From contig CM043963.1 in the NCBI GenBank assembly GCA_014529385.2, positions 106,916,912-106,980,911 of the forward strand: a DNA stretch of 64,000 nucleotides, read 5' to 3'. The position numbers were made by a program, and so were the translations under genes. Numbering within the stretch: position 1 is the first letter of the stretch; each line of letters opens with the position of its first letter. This stretch comes from Adiantum capillus-veneris (Eukaryota; Streptophyta; Polypodiopsida; Polypodiales; Pteridaceae). The notes beneath the pieces are model-generated. The model was not told the origin of the DNA. It saw only the letters and a program-made list of their open reading frames with translations, and did no database searches. Below are positions 23,053-35,206 of the stretch, in pieces.

Positions 23053-23721
23053 ATGACACCACTCGTACCCTTAAATATGCCAGAAGCAATGCATATAGCT
23101 TTTGACAAGACTTGTCCTAATATAACAAAGAAAACATCCAAGTGGGTCCCTAAAGCTTCTTTAGCGACCATAGCTAGTACTAAAAAACAGAAGCCTTGTA
23201 AGAAAATCCCCACTCGCCCCAAGAAATGTAAAGAACTGTTGCATTGGATTCCTAAAAAACTATTGGAAGCCCAAGGCTACTATCAAGGAAATGATCAAAT
23301 CTGGGTGCCAAAACGTAGATTGTGTTCTTACCTGTCACCTAACCCATGTGAGTCAGACCCTATGACGACAAAGCGGATGAAAGATAATGAAAAGAAAAAA
23401 ATCATCGAATGCTACACACCCGCTCCAGAGCTATTTTGGGTACCAAAGAAAGAACGATTCATTCCACCTAGCTTAGGAATAGGGAAGTCAAATGAAGCTT
23501 CTTGCTCTTCATGTAGTTCTTATACGGAAATAGAAGCTTTGACACAACCTCCACCTACCATTGTACATATCCATACAAACAAGGAAGAGTTTGCACCTCT
23601 CGTTGTAAGTTCACCACCTACAACAACCTTGCAAATAAAATCATGGGAGAGTACCTTACCACCCTTGCAACTAGATGAAACGCATAGGGCGGTCGAAAAC
23701 TATTGGTTAAAGCCTTCATAG
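23053..23721 (+). CDS. Uncharacterised retroelement ORF, basic
   Basis: 222 codons open, with no recognised domain. Two near-repeated motifs, HWIPKKLLEAQGYYQG and FWVPKKERFIPPSL (also IWVPKRRL), suggest a W-x-P-K-[KR] repeat. Lys/Pro/Thr-rich. It directly follows the protease region and precedes a polypurine tract, so it is probably the last reading frame of this retroelement. Whether it is translated separately is unknown. Confidence 0.4.
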   Translation: MTPLVPLNMPEAMHIAFDKTCPNITKKTSKWVPKASLATIASTKKQKPCKKIPTRPKKCKELLHWIPKKLLEAQGYYQGNDQIWVPKRRLCSYLSPNPCESDPMTTKRMKDNEKKKIIECYTPAPELFWVPKKERFIPPSLGIGKSNEASCSSCSSYTEIEALTQPPPTIVHIHTNKEEFAPLVVSSPPTTTLQIKSWESTLPPLQLDETHRAVENYWLKPS

Positions 23722-23784
23722 CAACTTGGAACAATTGGGTTCAAAAAGTGACGACATCATTCCAAAAGGTATGATCTACCCAAG

Positions 23785-24512
23785 GAAGGGGGGAGTGTTT
23801 GCTGACAGTCATCATTCACTTGCTTCCCTCTCAACCTTCCTCCCTGACCTCCCAATCTCCCAATCTTAGGGAGTGTGCACAATAACAGTCAAAACATTGA
23901 CCTAGACCTACACATTCACATTGGGTACACAGAAACAGAAACCTATGTCATCAAACACCTTTGATCCTCATCACTTGAGTGATGGAGGGTAGGTAGGATT
24001 AGTACAATAGGAGTGTTTCTATTTTAGAGTTTAGTGATTAGCAAAGTTCTTTTTTCCCATTGATGTGCCTCCTAGGGATATTTTTGTGTTTCATAGTGTG
24101 TACAGGAACGTGTTGCTGTTGTTAGGATTTGGACCTTCATGGAATATTTCTTTCGTTCACTCTTCAAATCAAGTGCGATCATCAACACAAATAGGTGTTT
24201 CGTGTCCATTAGCCTGGCCCCTTATCTTTTTTGCATCCATGTTTGTCTGCTTTAATTGTGATTGGTAGCTTAATATTCAACGCATTTGCGTAGTATTAAA
24301 CATTAATTTCAATGTAATTTTTTGTCATAATCACTTGTCTAGGTTTAAAAAGCAAGCAATCCGACTAAGCTAGTTTGACCAAGCTAGGCGTTCGAGATTT
24401 TCTCTTAATACCATGGGGAATGACTTCCTAATAATCAATGGTTACTTAGGTTCTTAATCCGATTTAGGCAGCATTGTGTGCAATGTACTAGGGATTTCTA
24501 GTGGGCTTAGTC
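23785..24512 (+). repeat. Polypurine tract and LTR-like tail
   Basis: AAGGAAGGGGGGAGTGTT (about 23783-23800) is a strong polypurine tract and is followed by TGCTGACAGTCATC, the likely start of a 3' LTR. About 700 bp of LTR-like sequence without a gene runs to the first gypsy-3 LTR at 24513. The partner LTR is not in the window, so this is inferred from the tract alone. Confidence 0.5.
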
Positions 24513-25036
24513 TGTAACATTTAATGGCCTAGTAACTTGTGGGAAATTAATATGAACAACATAGTGGGAATTTCATTAGGATAGATTCCTAATGAGAATT
24601 ACAATAGTGGTTGGGTGGAGAGAGCAAAAAAAATCATAACACCTAGTTAGATAGCATGAACAATACTTTCAAAAGAGAGAGAAATTAAGCTATTGACAAC
24701 AGTTGAGGACTGGATTTACATGGACCGTATTATGGTTTCTCCCATCAAGAGAGATATTGTACAATACAATTCTTTGTGTTCCTTCAAGACTAGCTAGTGC
24801 AATGAAGATGAAAGCTTCATGCACTAAGCAAAACACTTATCAAACACAACATCAATTCTCTCCGGTCTCCAACCCAAGACCTCACACACCTTCGAAGATG
24901 GTGAGAGCTAGCGGGGTATGAGAGTAGATTGAGAGGAAGAAGGAGTATTCTTACGAGAAAGATGTACATCTCCTCACATAATCACTCATATTAGCATATC
25001 TTAGCTTAGTAATTAGCATGGTAGACGAGATGAGCA
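24513..25036 (-). repeat. gypsy-3 LTR a, truncated
   Basis: Matches the first about 525 bp of LTRs b and c, then breaks at GAGCAT (25036), where the other copies continue with GCATTGAAGC. The remaining about 1 kb of LTR and part of the interior are deleted. Confidence 0.75.
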
Positions 25037-25890
25037 TCAAATTGTTGGATAAAGGCCAAGACTTTGTCCGTAGCACCAAAGGTGCCATCATAGGTAAGGA
25101 AAGAGATGCTCTTCCCTCCCTCTTTGAACTTCTTCAACTTGGACGACCTCTTCCATGCGGCATAGGATTTTCTATGGCCTCTTCTTTTTGATGGTTCAAA
25201 GGTTGCACCATCACTTTCTTCAGAAGGTGAAGAATTTGAGGAAGGTGGAGAAGAGGGTGACCTCTTTCTCGCCTTTTTCTTGTCTTGATCTTCATCGTCT
25301 TCACCATCACTTTCATAAGAGGAAGAGGATGAAGAAGATGGAGAAGAGGGTGTCCTCTTTCTCGCCTTTTTATTCTCTTGCTTTTTGTCATCCCTCTTTG
25401 AATTATGGTGTGGAGAAGGGTGCGATGGTCTTCTCCGTTTTGGAGGTGATGGAGAGCGTTTAGCCCGCTGTCTTCATGGAGCCATCTCTGCCGAGGTGGC
25501 AAGAGAATCACTTATTTCTCGTTCCTTCGGTGGAGGCTCGAGTTCTCCTTTGAGAAGGAGATGCATCATCAAGAAGTAAATTCTTGAGCCATTCGTATGA
25601 ATTCTCTTCTTCTTCCCGAATCGGAGAGAGTCCTCTTTTGGAAGTCTCACAAGGAGGCTTCCTAGGTGTTCTATCGTCATGGTGGGGAGCTTGGAGAATC
25701 CCATGAGAACGAAGCTACCATTGCACTTCACTTTGGAGAGATGGATTGCCCATGTCTTGTTGAAGCCTAGAAACAAGATAGTTAACAAGCATCGGGGCAT
25801 CATTAGCAACTTGCTCATCAACAAAATCAAAGTTATCAACATTAATTTCACTCTCTTTACTATTGTCAGCCATTCTAACAACTTTTAGGT
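25037..25890 (-). pseudogene. gypsy-3 gag fragment (left interior)
   Basis: Minus-strand gag of a Ty3/gypsy-related element. It starts near 25872 (MADNS type), with a Ser/Lys/Arg/Glu-rich linker (KKARKR, SSSYESDGEDE) over 25200-25500. Near 25040-25130 comes the beginning of the gag core, KSISFLTYDGTFGATDKV, cut off by the deletion joining it to LTR a. Several frameshifts, because the open segments 25134-25511 and 25474-25881 lie in different frames. No protease or polymerase. Confidence 0.6.
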
Positions 25891-26280
25891 GTAAACTTTT
25901 TAGGTGTACTTTGGCACTTCAAGCCCTAGTTGCTACTCCTCTTTACCCCTTTAGAAAAAGCACTCAAGGTACTGTACATGTGGCTCGAATACCATTAATT
26001 GCAAGGAATAGAAGAGAGGGTCGTTCAACACCAAAAAACAACACCGGCTCTTGTGAAGCTTCTAATAGCTCAATAGTGGTTAAGCCGTAGGCAAGCCCCG
26101 TATGACTCCACTATTAAGACCATATCTCTCGACGGTGATGCCCTGTTAGCTCCACGAAGGCAGGCGCACTGCAAGGCTGAAAAATTCCTATTCTACTTAC
26201 TCGCAGGCAATTAATAATACCAACCATTTATAGCTAGCTTGAGGACCTCCCTTCTTGAGCAAGAAAAGAGAAACCTTGTG

Positions 26281-26292
26281 CTCTGATACCAA
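26281..26292 (-). promoter_or_regulatory. gypsy-3 primer binding site (b)
   Basis: Plus strand CTCTGATACCAA abuts LTR b. Read on the minus strand it is TTGGTATCAGAG, complementary to initiator Met-tRNA. Confidence 0.85.
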
Positions 26293-27486
26293 TGTAGCAT
26301 CTAATGGCCTAGTAACTTGTGTGTAGTGGAAATTAATATAAACATAGTGGACATTTCATTAGAATAGGTTCCTAATGAGAATTACAAGAGTGCTTGGGTG
26401 GAGAGAGCAACAAAAAGCATAACACCTAGTTAGATAGCATGAACAATACTTTCAAAAGAGAGAGAAATTAAGCTATTGACAACAGTTGAGGACCGGATTT
26501 ACATGGAGCCAGTCCCCCCTTCAAAAGGCTTTGTAGTATGGTTTCTCCCATCAAGAGAGACATTGTACAATACAATTCTTTGTGTTCCTTCAAGAATAGC
26601 TAGTGCAATGAAGATGAAAGCTTCATGCACTAAGAAAAAAACTTATCAAACACAACATCAATTCTCTCCGGTCTCAGACCCAAGACCTCACACACCTTCG
26701 AAGATGGTGAGAGCTAGCGGGGTATGAGAGTAGATTGAGAGGAAGAAGGAGCATTCTGACGAGAAAGATGTACATCTCCTCACATAATCACTCATATTAG
26801 CATAGCTTAGCTTAGTAATTCTCATGGTAGAGGAGATGAGCATGCATTGAAGCTTGGCTCTTGGTTGGATGTGCATCACAAAGCCAAGAGTTGTTGGTGT
26901 AGGCCTCCCTTCTCACAAGCTTGGAGTAGGTTGTAAGCTTTCCATTAAAGCTTGAGAAGGAGAGAGAGTCTTCTTTTCTTCACACATACATTGTGTGAGT
27001 GTGTAAGTAAATAATGCCTTTGAAAAATCAGCCCCCTCTCTCTCTTGGTCGACCCCTCTTGCTATTTGCTCATGCTACAGTCTCATTGGACCTCCCTAGG
27101 GCTAGCCAATGATAATTAAGCAGTATAAGTGATAGCCTTTTGACATGTGTCCCCCTTTCCCCTTTTGTGAGAGCTTTATATAATTAATAAATGCAACTAG
27201 ACTCTCATTGGACCCCTTTGCCTCCTGGCCAATAGGAATCAGGCAAGCCATTGGGCTGCTGAATGCTCATTGGGACCCCTTGGGAGACTGTCCAATAGTC
27301 TTCTAGAGAGCTTAATTCTCATTGGTTCTTTTATTAAGTGTTTTTAAATTAATTAAACTAGATTTACTCTAGCCTAATTCTCATTGGTCCACCGCCAAGG
27401 CCATCCAATAGGAATTGGGTACACCTTGTGGGCATCTGGGCTAGGGAGCTAACATGTGTCGCTCATTCCCTTTGTGTAGAGGGAGC

Positions 27487-27533
<47 letters not shown>

Positions 27534-27888
27534 TTTCTCTCTCATCCCCTACTCCCAAGGCTCGCCCCCTCCTATGTAGGGATTGATAAAGACTTTTGGG
27601 ACACACACAAAGCATCCAATTCCCCCCATGCTTGACCTTTGGACACAACCTTTGAATTTTAGAACCTTAGCATTTTGGAAGTCTTAATGGGCTGAACCTT
27701 AGGGTCTTTTAAGCTCATTGTTGCACATGGCTCTTCTGCAGATGGCCCCCCCTTTGGATCCCTACTGTGGCCGGTCTGCTAGCTTAACCAATATTCTAGC
27801 TTTTTCTCCCGTAGCACTTCCCCATATTAAATGATCAGTTTAACATGAGAAAATCATTTAGGAGAATTAGATATTGATTATTATGACA
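26293..27888 (-). repeat. gypsy-3 LTR b
   Basis: 1596 bp, TG...CA, 3' LTR of the right unit and 5' LTR of the left unit. It holds a (GT)n run at about 27488-27531 and four CATTGG...CCAAT inverted modules (27084-27110, 27206-27233, 27268-27296, 27382-27409), which are potential NF-Y sites in both orientations. All four are kept in LTR c. Confidence 0.8.
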
Positions 27889-28108
27889 TAGTCCCTATTG
27901 ACCTTTAGCTTAAGTATTATAAAGGGAGTTTACTAGTGTGATGAGCCTTGGGGGGTGGGGGGGGGGTAACAGTGTTATATGACTCCCCAAAGTTACAAAA
28001 TTAAAATGCTGAAAACGAACAAAAAAGAAAATCAAAGTGCCACAACGTAAAATCTTAAGCTAGAAGGGAAATCTCAGCTTGAATTGGTACTTCCCTCACA
28101 TGTATTGC
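27889..28108 (-). other. gypsy-3 right interior, 3' part
   Basis: No gene. It contains a G-run (27949-27967) and short AT-rich DNA between LTR b and the gag fragment. A clear polypurine tract was not seen. Confidence 0.4.
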
Positions 28109-28793
28109 CTATGGTACTAGAGCCCTAGAGGTTCCCAATGTGGGCGCTTTTCCTTGAAAAGCAAAAAACCCAAGGCATACAAAATAAGCCTTTTTCTTGC
28201 CTTGATCTTCTTTGTCTTCACCATCACTTTCATAAGAGGAAGAGGATGAAGAAGATGGAGAAGAGGGTGTCCTCTTTCTCGACTTTTTCTTCTCTTGCTT
28301 TTTGTCATCCATCTTTGAAGTAGGGTATGGAGAAGTATGCGATGGTCTTCTCCATTTTCGAGGTGATGGAGAGCGTTTAGCCCACCGTCTTCGTGGAGCC
28401 ATCTCCACCGAGGTGGCGGGAGACTCACTTCTTTCTCATTCCTTCGGTGGAGGCTCTTGATGTCTCCTTTGATAAGGAGATGCGTCATCAAGGAGTAAAT
28501 TTTTGAGCCCTTCGTATGGATCCTCTTCTTCTTCCCGAATCAAAGAGAGGCCTCTTTTGGAAAGTCTCGCAAGGAGGCTTCCTAGGTGCTCTCTCCTCAT
28601 TGTGGGGATCTTGGAGAATCCCATGAGCACGAAGCTGCAGTTGCACTTCATTTTGGAGGGATGGATTTACCATGGCTTGTTGAAGCCTAGAAACAAGATA
28701 GTTAACAAGCATCGGGCCATCATTAGTAGCCTGCTTATTAGCAAAATCAAAGTTATCAACATTAATTTCACTCTCTTTACTATTGTCAGCCAT
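28109..28793 (-). pseudogene. gypsy-3 gag fragment (right interior)
   Basis: Minus-strand gag N-terminus with start MADNSKESEINVDNFDF at 28793, running to 28488 (LVSRLQQAMVNPSLQNEVQ). A frameshifted continuation (28408-28109) follows, with the Arg/Ser-rich linker RRSPSPRKWRRPSHT and SSSSSSSYESDGEDKED. It stops before the gag core seen in the left interior. The open N-terminal 102 codons are the cleanest copy of this protein in the window. Confidence 0.6.
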
Positions 28794-29189
28794 CCTAACA
28801 ACTTTTAGGTGTACTTTGGCACTTCAAGCCCTAGTTGCTACTCCTCTTTACCCCTTTAGAAAAAGCACTCAAGCTACTATACCCGTGGTGGCTGGAATAC
28901 CATTAATTAATTTCAAGGAATAGAATAAAGGGTCGTTCAACACCAAAACAGCACCGGCTCCTGTCAAGCTTCTAATAGCTCAATAGTGGTTAATAAGCCG
29001 TAGGCCCCGTAGGACTCCACTATTAAGACCATAGCTCTCGACGGTGATGCTCCATTATCTGCACGAAGGCAAGCACATTGCAAGGCTAAAAAATCCCTAT
29101 TCTACTTACTCACATGCAATTGATAATACCAACCATTTATAGCTAGCTTGAGGGCCTCCCTTCTTGAGCAAGAAAAGAGAAACCTTGTG

Positions 29190-29201
29190 CTCTGATACCA
29201 A
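29190..29201 (-). promoter_or_regulatory. gypsy-3 primer binding site (c)
   Basis: Plus strand CTCTGATACCAA next to LTR c, the same arrangement as at 26281-26292; complementary to initiator Met-tRNA on the minus strand. Confidence 0.85.
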
Positions 29202-29739
29202 TGTAACATTTAATGGCCTAGTAACTTGTGTGTAGCGGAAAATAGCATGAGCATAGTGAGAATTTTATTAGAATAGATTCCTAATGAGAATAACAAGAGT
29301 CCTTGGGTGGAGAGAGCAACAAAAAGTATAACACCTAGCTAGATAGCATGAAAAATACTTCAAAAGAGAGAGAAATTAAGCAAATTGACAACAGTTGACG
29401 ACCGGATTTGCATGGAGCCAGTCCTCCCTCCAAAAGGCTTTGTATTATGGTTTCTCCCATCAAGAGAGACATTTTGCAATACAATTCTTTGTGTTCCTTC
29501 CAATGAAGATGGAAACTTCAAGCACTAAGCACAACATTTATCAAACACAACTCAATTCCCTCACGGTCTCAGACCCAAGACCTCACACACCTTTGAAGAT
29601 GGTGAGAGCTAGCGGTGTATGAGAGTAGATTGAGAGGAAGAAGGAGTAATCTTACGAGAAAGATGTGCTCACATAATCACTCATATTAGCATAGATTATC
29701 TTAGTAATTAGCATGGTAGAGGAGATGAGCATGCATTGA

Positions 29740-29925
29740 TGTTGGGATCGAAGAGCACACACACAGAGAGCTAGCGCGAAGAAGGAGATAGCACAGTGTG
29801 TGGCCGGGCGGTACTCACACTACAATGTGTAGTTATGAGTATAGTTATTATGAATGAGTAAAAGAATGGTTGTACATGGGCAGCTGAACAACGGGCAGCC
29901 GAGCACACGAGCCTTTAACCCAACA
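29740..29925 (-). repeat. copia 3' LTR
   Basis: 186 bp, TGTTGGG...CCCAACA. The adjacent plus-strand ATCTCCCACTT (29926-29936) is, on the minus strand, the polypurine tract AAGTGGGAGAT. Confidence 0.95.
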
Positions 29926-29980
29926 ATCTCCCACTTAAAGGCAGTGTGCCTTTAAAGTGGCCAAAGTACAGCAAAAGAAG

Positions 29981-31615
29981 TCAAGCCATACCCATCAGCG
30001 ATCTGCAGTGTGCAAACTGCTGTGAGACTAACGACTTCGTGAGTAGGTCAGCAGGGTTATTGTCAGTGTGTACCTTGACAAGCTCTATGCGCTTGTCCTC
30101 TAGCACCTCTCGTATGAAGTGATACCTCACCTCAATGCGCTTTGTCTTCTCATGGAAGACAGGATTCCGTGCCAACGCTATGGCACTCTGGCTATCACAA
30201 TGTAGCGTCGGAGCATCACCAGCCATACCAAGATCTCCCACTAGTCGTGAGAGCCATATGGCCTCCTTGGCAGCCTCAGTGGCAGCCATATATTCAGCCT
30301 CTGTAGTGCTCAAAGCAACGCATCGCTGTAAACGTGATGCCCACGAAACCGGTCCACCTGCAACTGTGAACACATAGCCACTAGTAGACTTCCTCGAGTC
30401 CACTGACCCTGCATAGTCTGAATCTATATATCCGCAAACAGACATATCCTTCTCACCATAACATAGGGACAACTCTGAAGTCCCTCTCAAGTATCTGAGA
30501 ATACCTCTCACTGCATCCCAATGACACTTGCCCGGGTTAGACATGTACCTGCTTATCACACCAACTGCATGAGCAAGATCTGGACGCGTAGCCACCATGG
30601 CATACATCAAGGAACCAACAGCTGACGCATAGGGAATCTGAGACATCTCTGCAGTCTCCAAATCTATATGAGGGCAGTCATCATGGATGAGTTTTACATA
30701 TGGAGGCAACGGGGTACTAATGGCCTTCCCCCCTTCCATATGAAAATGCTCAAGCACCCTGTCAATGTACTCTTTCTGACTAAGAAAGAGCACCCTGCGA
30801 GAACGATCACGAGTGATCCGCATACCCAAAATATGACTGGCATCCCCAAGATCCTTCATGGAAAAGGTTTCATGTAGCCTATGTTTCAAGGCATTCACAT
30901 TAGAAATACATTTCCCTGCGATCAGCATGTCATCCACATACAAAACCAAAACAATAAGAGTGCCATCTGCAGCCTTGCGAGTATAGAGGCATGGGTCCTC
31001 ATAACTGCGTACATAGCCCAATGAACTCATGAATGCATCAAACTTACGATACCATTCACGAGGTGATTGCTTCAGCCCATACAAGGTTTTAAGAAGCCGG
31101 CATACCATCTTCTATGAGCCATGAATAACAAACCCACTTGGTTGCTCCATGTACAAATCCTCGTGCAAGTCCGGATGTAAGAAAGATGTCTTTACATCCA
31201 TTTGCTTCAACTCCATGTCTTCTGTAGCTACCAAAGCAAACAACATATGCAAAGTAGACATCTTCACCACTGGGGAGAAGATCTCATCAAAATCAATGCC
31301 CTTTTGTTGCTTGAATCCTTTAGCCACAAGCCTTGCTTTGTACCTAGGCTTTGCATCCATTGAACACAATTTTATCTTGTAAACCCACTTGCATGGTAGT
31401 GCCTTCTTACCCTTTGGCAAAGGAGTAAGCTCCCACGTATCATTTTGGATCAACGAATCCATCTCTGACTGCATAGCCTGCTCCCACTTGAGCTTGTCAA
31501 CACTAGACATGGCCTCATCATAACATGATGGCTCCCTGCAATCAGTCAACAATACATAATCCATAGAAGGCACAAAACGCTGAGGCTGTCTTGCACGCCG
31601 CTCTGAACACCTCAA
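29981..31615 (-). pseudogene. copia reverse transcriptase and RNase H
   Basis: Copies element RNA into DNA and removes RNA from the hybrid. 31615-31112 is the N-terminal part (WEQAMQSEMDSLIQNDTWEL, KWVYKIKLCSMDAKPRYKARLVAKGF, MDVKTSFLHPDL). An in-frame TAG (31112-31114) then interrupts before VCRLLKTLYGLKQSPREWY. 31108-29981 carries the catalytic YVDDMLIAG and the RNase H region (YIDSDYAGSVDSRKSTSGYVF, ALSTTEAEYMAATEAAKEA, and DLLTKSL near the end). Apart from the stop the domains look complete and the YVDD motif is intact. Confidence 0.9.
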
Positions 31616-33261
31616 AAACTATGCAGGAGGTGCATCTGGCTATCCCACATCTACATGATCTCCCAACAAGGGTTGATCTACATGATCTCCCAACAAGGGC
31701 TGATCTCCCACCTGAGGGTCAATGGGCTACCCATGAGCAGCCATGGGACCATCATACCGATGACCATCCTCCTCAAATATCACACGCCGAACCTCAACCG
31801 TTCGCGGTGATGCTCTATACATAGAGTCCTCATGAAAAACAACATCATGGCTGCGCACAATCTTCCTGTCAATAGGATCCCACAATCGATAACCAATCTC
31901 ACCAGAGCTACCATAACCCAAGAAGATACATCTCTTCCCCTTTGGATCCAATTTGCTATGTTTTGCCTTAGGTACATGTACTTAAGATTCACAGCCAAAA
32001 ACACGAAGGTGACGATACGAAGTTGGCAAACCTGTCCATACCTCTTCAGGCACTTTGAAGCCCAAAGGAACACTAGGTGAACGATTTATCAAATGCACAG
32101 AAGTGGCAACTGCTTCAGCCCAAAATCCATCTAACAAACTAGCCATAGAAAGCATACGACGGACTTTCTCCTGTATAGTCCTGTTCATGCGCTCTGCCAC
32201 ACCATTTTGAGGAGGTGTATAGGGAGCACTAAGCTCACGCTGTATACCCTTCTCAACACATAAGGTAGTGAAAGCATGAGACATAAATTCACCCCCATTG
32301 TCCATACGTAAGCACTTCAACTTACAACCTGATTGGTTCTCAACAAGAGCCAACCATTGCTTAAATATATCAAACACCATATCCTTCTTACGAATGGGGT
32401 GTGCCCATACCTTCCTGCTAGCATCATCAATGAACGTAACAAAGTACATAGCACCTCCAAGAGAAGCATTGGGCATCGGCCCACATACATCACTATGCAC
32501 CAAAGCTAGCTTTTCCAAAGATCTGTGTGGAACACTCTTCTTATGAGAAGACCGAGCATGTCGACCATAAAGGCAATGCTCACAAAACTCAAAACCACCA
32601 AAATTTGAAACGGGAATGTAATCCGCACGTGCCAACAACTTCAAACCTTTTAGTGACATATGCCCCAAACGCTTATGCCAGAAAGAAGCAGGAGGTTGCT
32701 CAGTGATCCCCACAATGTGATCAACCACACTAGCTACACAAAGGTAATACAACGTATTCCTCTTAGCACCTTTAACCAAAAAGGGGCTGCTCTTAGTGAG
32801 CTTCCAACCTCCGTCACCAAAAGATACATTGAAACCAAGTGAATCCAACTGACCCACACTAATCAAGCTTTTTGCAAGAGCCAGCACATGACGCACACGA
32901 TGCAAGACAAACGTAGTAGAGTTTGGCAAAGCCAAATGAATATCCCCAATGCCATGAATCTGTATAGAACGCCCATCGGCAATCATGACGGTACCTGTGC
33001 TCGAAGCATCATAGTCATGAAACCACGACCTATGAGGCGTAACATGAAAAGAAGCACCACTGTATGACCCAATCCATAGGCATACTACTCTCATGAGTGA
33101 GAAAAAAAGCATCATCAAAATAGGATGCAAGCAACACATCACCAAGCTCTTCACTAGTAGCACTAGTCGGAGCACATACATGGTCATCTTGAGAGCTACA
33201 CTCTCCCTGTGTTGCATTTAACTCCTCAATCTTGACATTGGACTTAAGCTTGTACTTAGCA
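31616..33261 (-). pseudogene. copia protease and integrase
   Basis: Protease processes the polyprotein and integrase inserts cDNA. At about 33053-33070 the protease active site should read DSGASFHV. Two bases are missing between 33062 and 33063, which removes the catalytic Asp and shifts frame; before the gap the true frame is MPMDWVI, after it SGASFHVTPHRSWF. Integrase follows: zinc-binding HKRLGHMS...CEHCLYGRH, then the catalytic triad in LVHSDVCGP, LRMDNGGEF and NGVAERMNRTIQ, all intact. A TAA at 31982-31984 breaks GCES-VHVPKAKHS, with continuation at 31951-31727 (KGKRCIFLGYG). Near 31665-31715 a 26-bp unit is tandemly duplicated in the linker before reverse transcriptase. Confidence 0.9.
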
Positions 33262-34142
33262 TCATGGTATTCTTCTTACCATCTCCATTTTCCCTTTTCC
33301 ACTTGTAGCAATCTTTTTGAAATGGCCTTTTCTACCACAATGAAAACATTCTACATCCTTTTTACTTGTGCCTGCACAGGACTTGCTTCTAGATTTACCC
33401 CTGTTGGACTTATACTTGTCCATAGTCCTACCTCTGACAACCATTACACTAGAAGACTTACTACCTGCATTATTCTTTCGATTAATCTCTTCCGTGAGAA
33501 GACTAGACTCCACATTAGTACTTGTCAACTCATCCGCAGGAACCGAGTTACTTATGGTTGTCCTAAATGTGTCCCATGACTCAGGCAACGTGACAAGTAA
33601 AAACACAGCTTTTACATTGTCCTCAAACGTAATTTTATGCGTAGCAAGTTGGCTGAAAATTGTTTGAACTCATTCAAATGTGCATTCATGGAAGCACCTT
33701 CCTCCATTCGCAAATCAATAAGCTTTTTAATCCAATACACCATAGAAGTAGCCGAATGCTTATCATACATATCGCAAATCCGCTGCCATAGCTCATAAGC
33801 TCCACCCTGTGCATCTTTCACATTGTAATAAACAGACTTTGAAAGGGAAAGCCTAATGGTAGACCTGCACATCTCATCCAACTCCTCCCAATCATCCCTC
33901 TCCATGTTCTCTGGCTTAACTCCCTGCAACTTTAGAGGTCGAATCTGTTTCTTCTGCACCAAGACATCCCAAATCTGATCTTTCCAATATGAAAAGTTAG
34001 CACCATCCAACTTCTCAATATTGAAAACTGTGTCCTCTTTAGTGCCTATTACAACGAGAATGCAACAATCAAAAATCTGTAACCAAACAACAAACTGCCA
34101 CAACAAAGTAGTGTTGCAAATCTGACAACACCTGCTGCTCAA
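33262..34142 (-). pseudogene. copia gag with zinc knuckle, frameshifted
   Basis: Capsid protein. 34142-33612 contains the copia gag signature (FNIEKLDGANFSYWKDQIWDVL, LWQRICDMYDKHSAT, MNAHLNEFKQFS). The frame is lost at RIKLRLRTM-stop, where an A-run is one base short; the other frame continues FEDNVKAVFLLVTLPESWDTF (33606 on). The zinc knuckle ECFHCGRKGHFKK near 33310-33345 is cut by a second A-run shift just before the expected last Cys, whose codon is visible one frame over (KKDCYKW). Confidence 0.85.
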
Positions 34143-35206
34143 TCAAAGAGCAAACGCATAGAGTATAAATCAGCCCATAATATGGTCAAAAAAAGTACGT
34201 AGAAATCCACAAACAAATGCATAAACCTGTGACACCTGTAACTCAACCGACCTAGGCAAACCGTGCCACAAAATGCATCAACAATGAGCTGTCATAGAGG
34301 AATAAACATACTCCATGTCTGAATAACCACAATAGAGATATAAGCTGACCAAGCTTACACAAATCCGTGAGCATAAATGGATCCAAGTGAGGATATAACC
34401 AATGCACAAGCTCAACGAAGTCCAATCTCTACTGTCAACCAAGTACCTGTCTGTACTCAAACCGCAACACTGCAAGCAAGAGCAAACCCGCTCTATGTAT
34501 AAGTGAACCAAATCTCCACAATATCATGCATAAAGAGTGTCTGTCAAACTACCATATCCACATCCATCAACATACATAGATGATGTAAACCTGTAGCTCA
34601 AGAATACGCATAAACAGACTGTCCAGAAAAGTAGAAGCTCCCACTCAAACCACAACCATATACATGGCTGTCCAGCAGTCAAAATACATGTTTTGTAACC
34701 ACAGAAGAAACCTGTATCCAAAGATCCCTGTAACCTGTACCTGTACCTGCACTTGTACCTGTAGTCGAAGAAGACAATGCCGCCAAACTCCCACTCTATC
34801 TGTGTGTATGAGGCCACTCCAAGAAGAGGCTACACACTCTCAAATGAGATGTGGGCTCACGTAAGTGGAAGACACTGCAGCAATGGCACCTGTAATGGCT
34901 ATGGAAGCTCTGGCAGCAGAAAAACTACCAAAGAGAGCTGAAAAACGTAGCTCCTAGTCTGTAGCTCGGATGGGAATTCTGATGGCACGAATGGCTCCAA
35001 AAGGGGGGTTAAACTGCAGGACACCTGCTGAAAATACTCGTGGAGTGCTGAACCTTCCAATGCCAAGCTTGGAAAAACCTTCTGCTCTTTAGAAATGCGC
35101 GCGTGCGCGAGACCGAAAAATGGCAATGAAATAGCAGCAATTTCCACCACACTCAACAATGATGATGAAGCTCTCAATGCTCTCACTACCAAGCTCTGAT
35201 ACCACT
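34143..35206 (-). other. copia leader; PBS at inner edge
   Basis: No gene seen. At the right edge the plus strand reads AGCTCTGATACCACT directly before LTR 35207. On the minus strand this is AGTGGTATCAGAGCT, an initiator Met-tRNA primer site. Confidence 0.8.

Noticed and set aside
31149-33579. Plus-strand open frames across the copia element
   Set aside because: Shadows of the minus-strand pol gene, whose domains and catalytic motifs are unambiguous.
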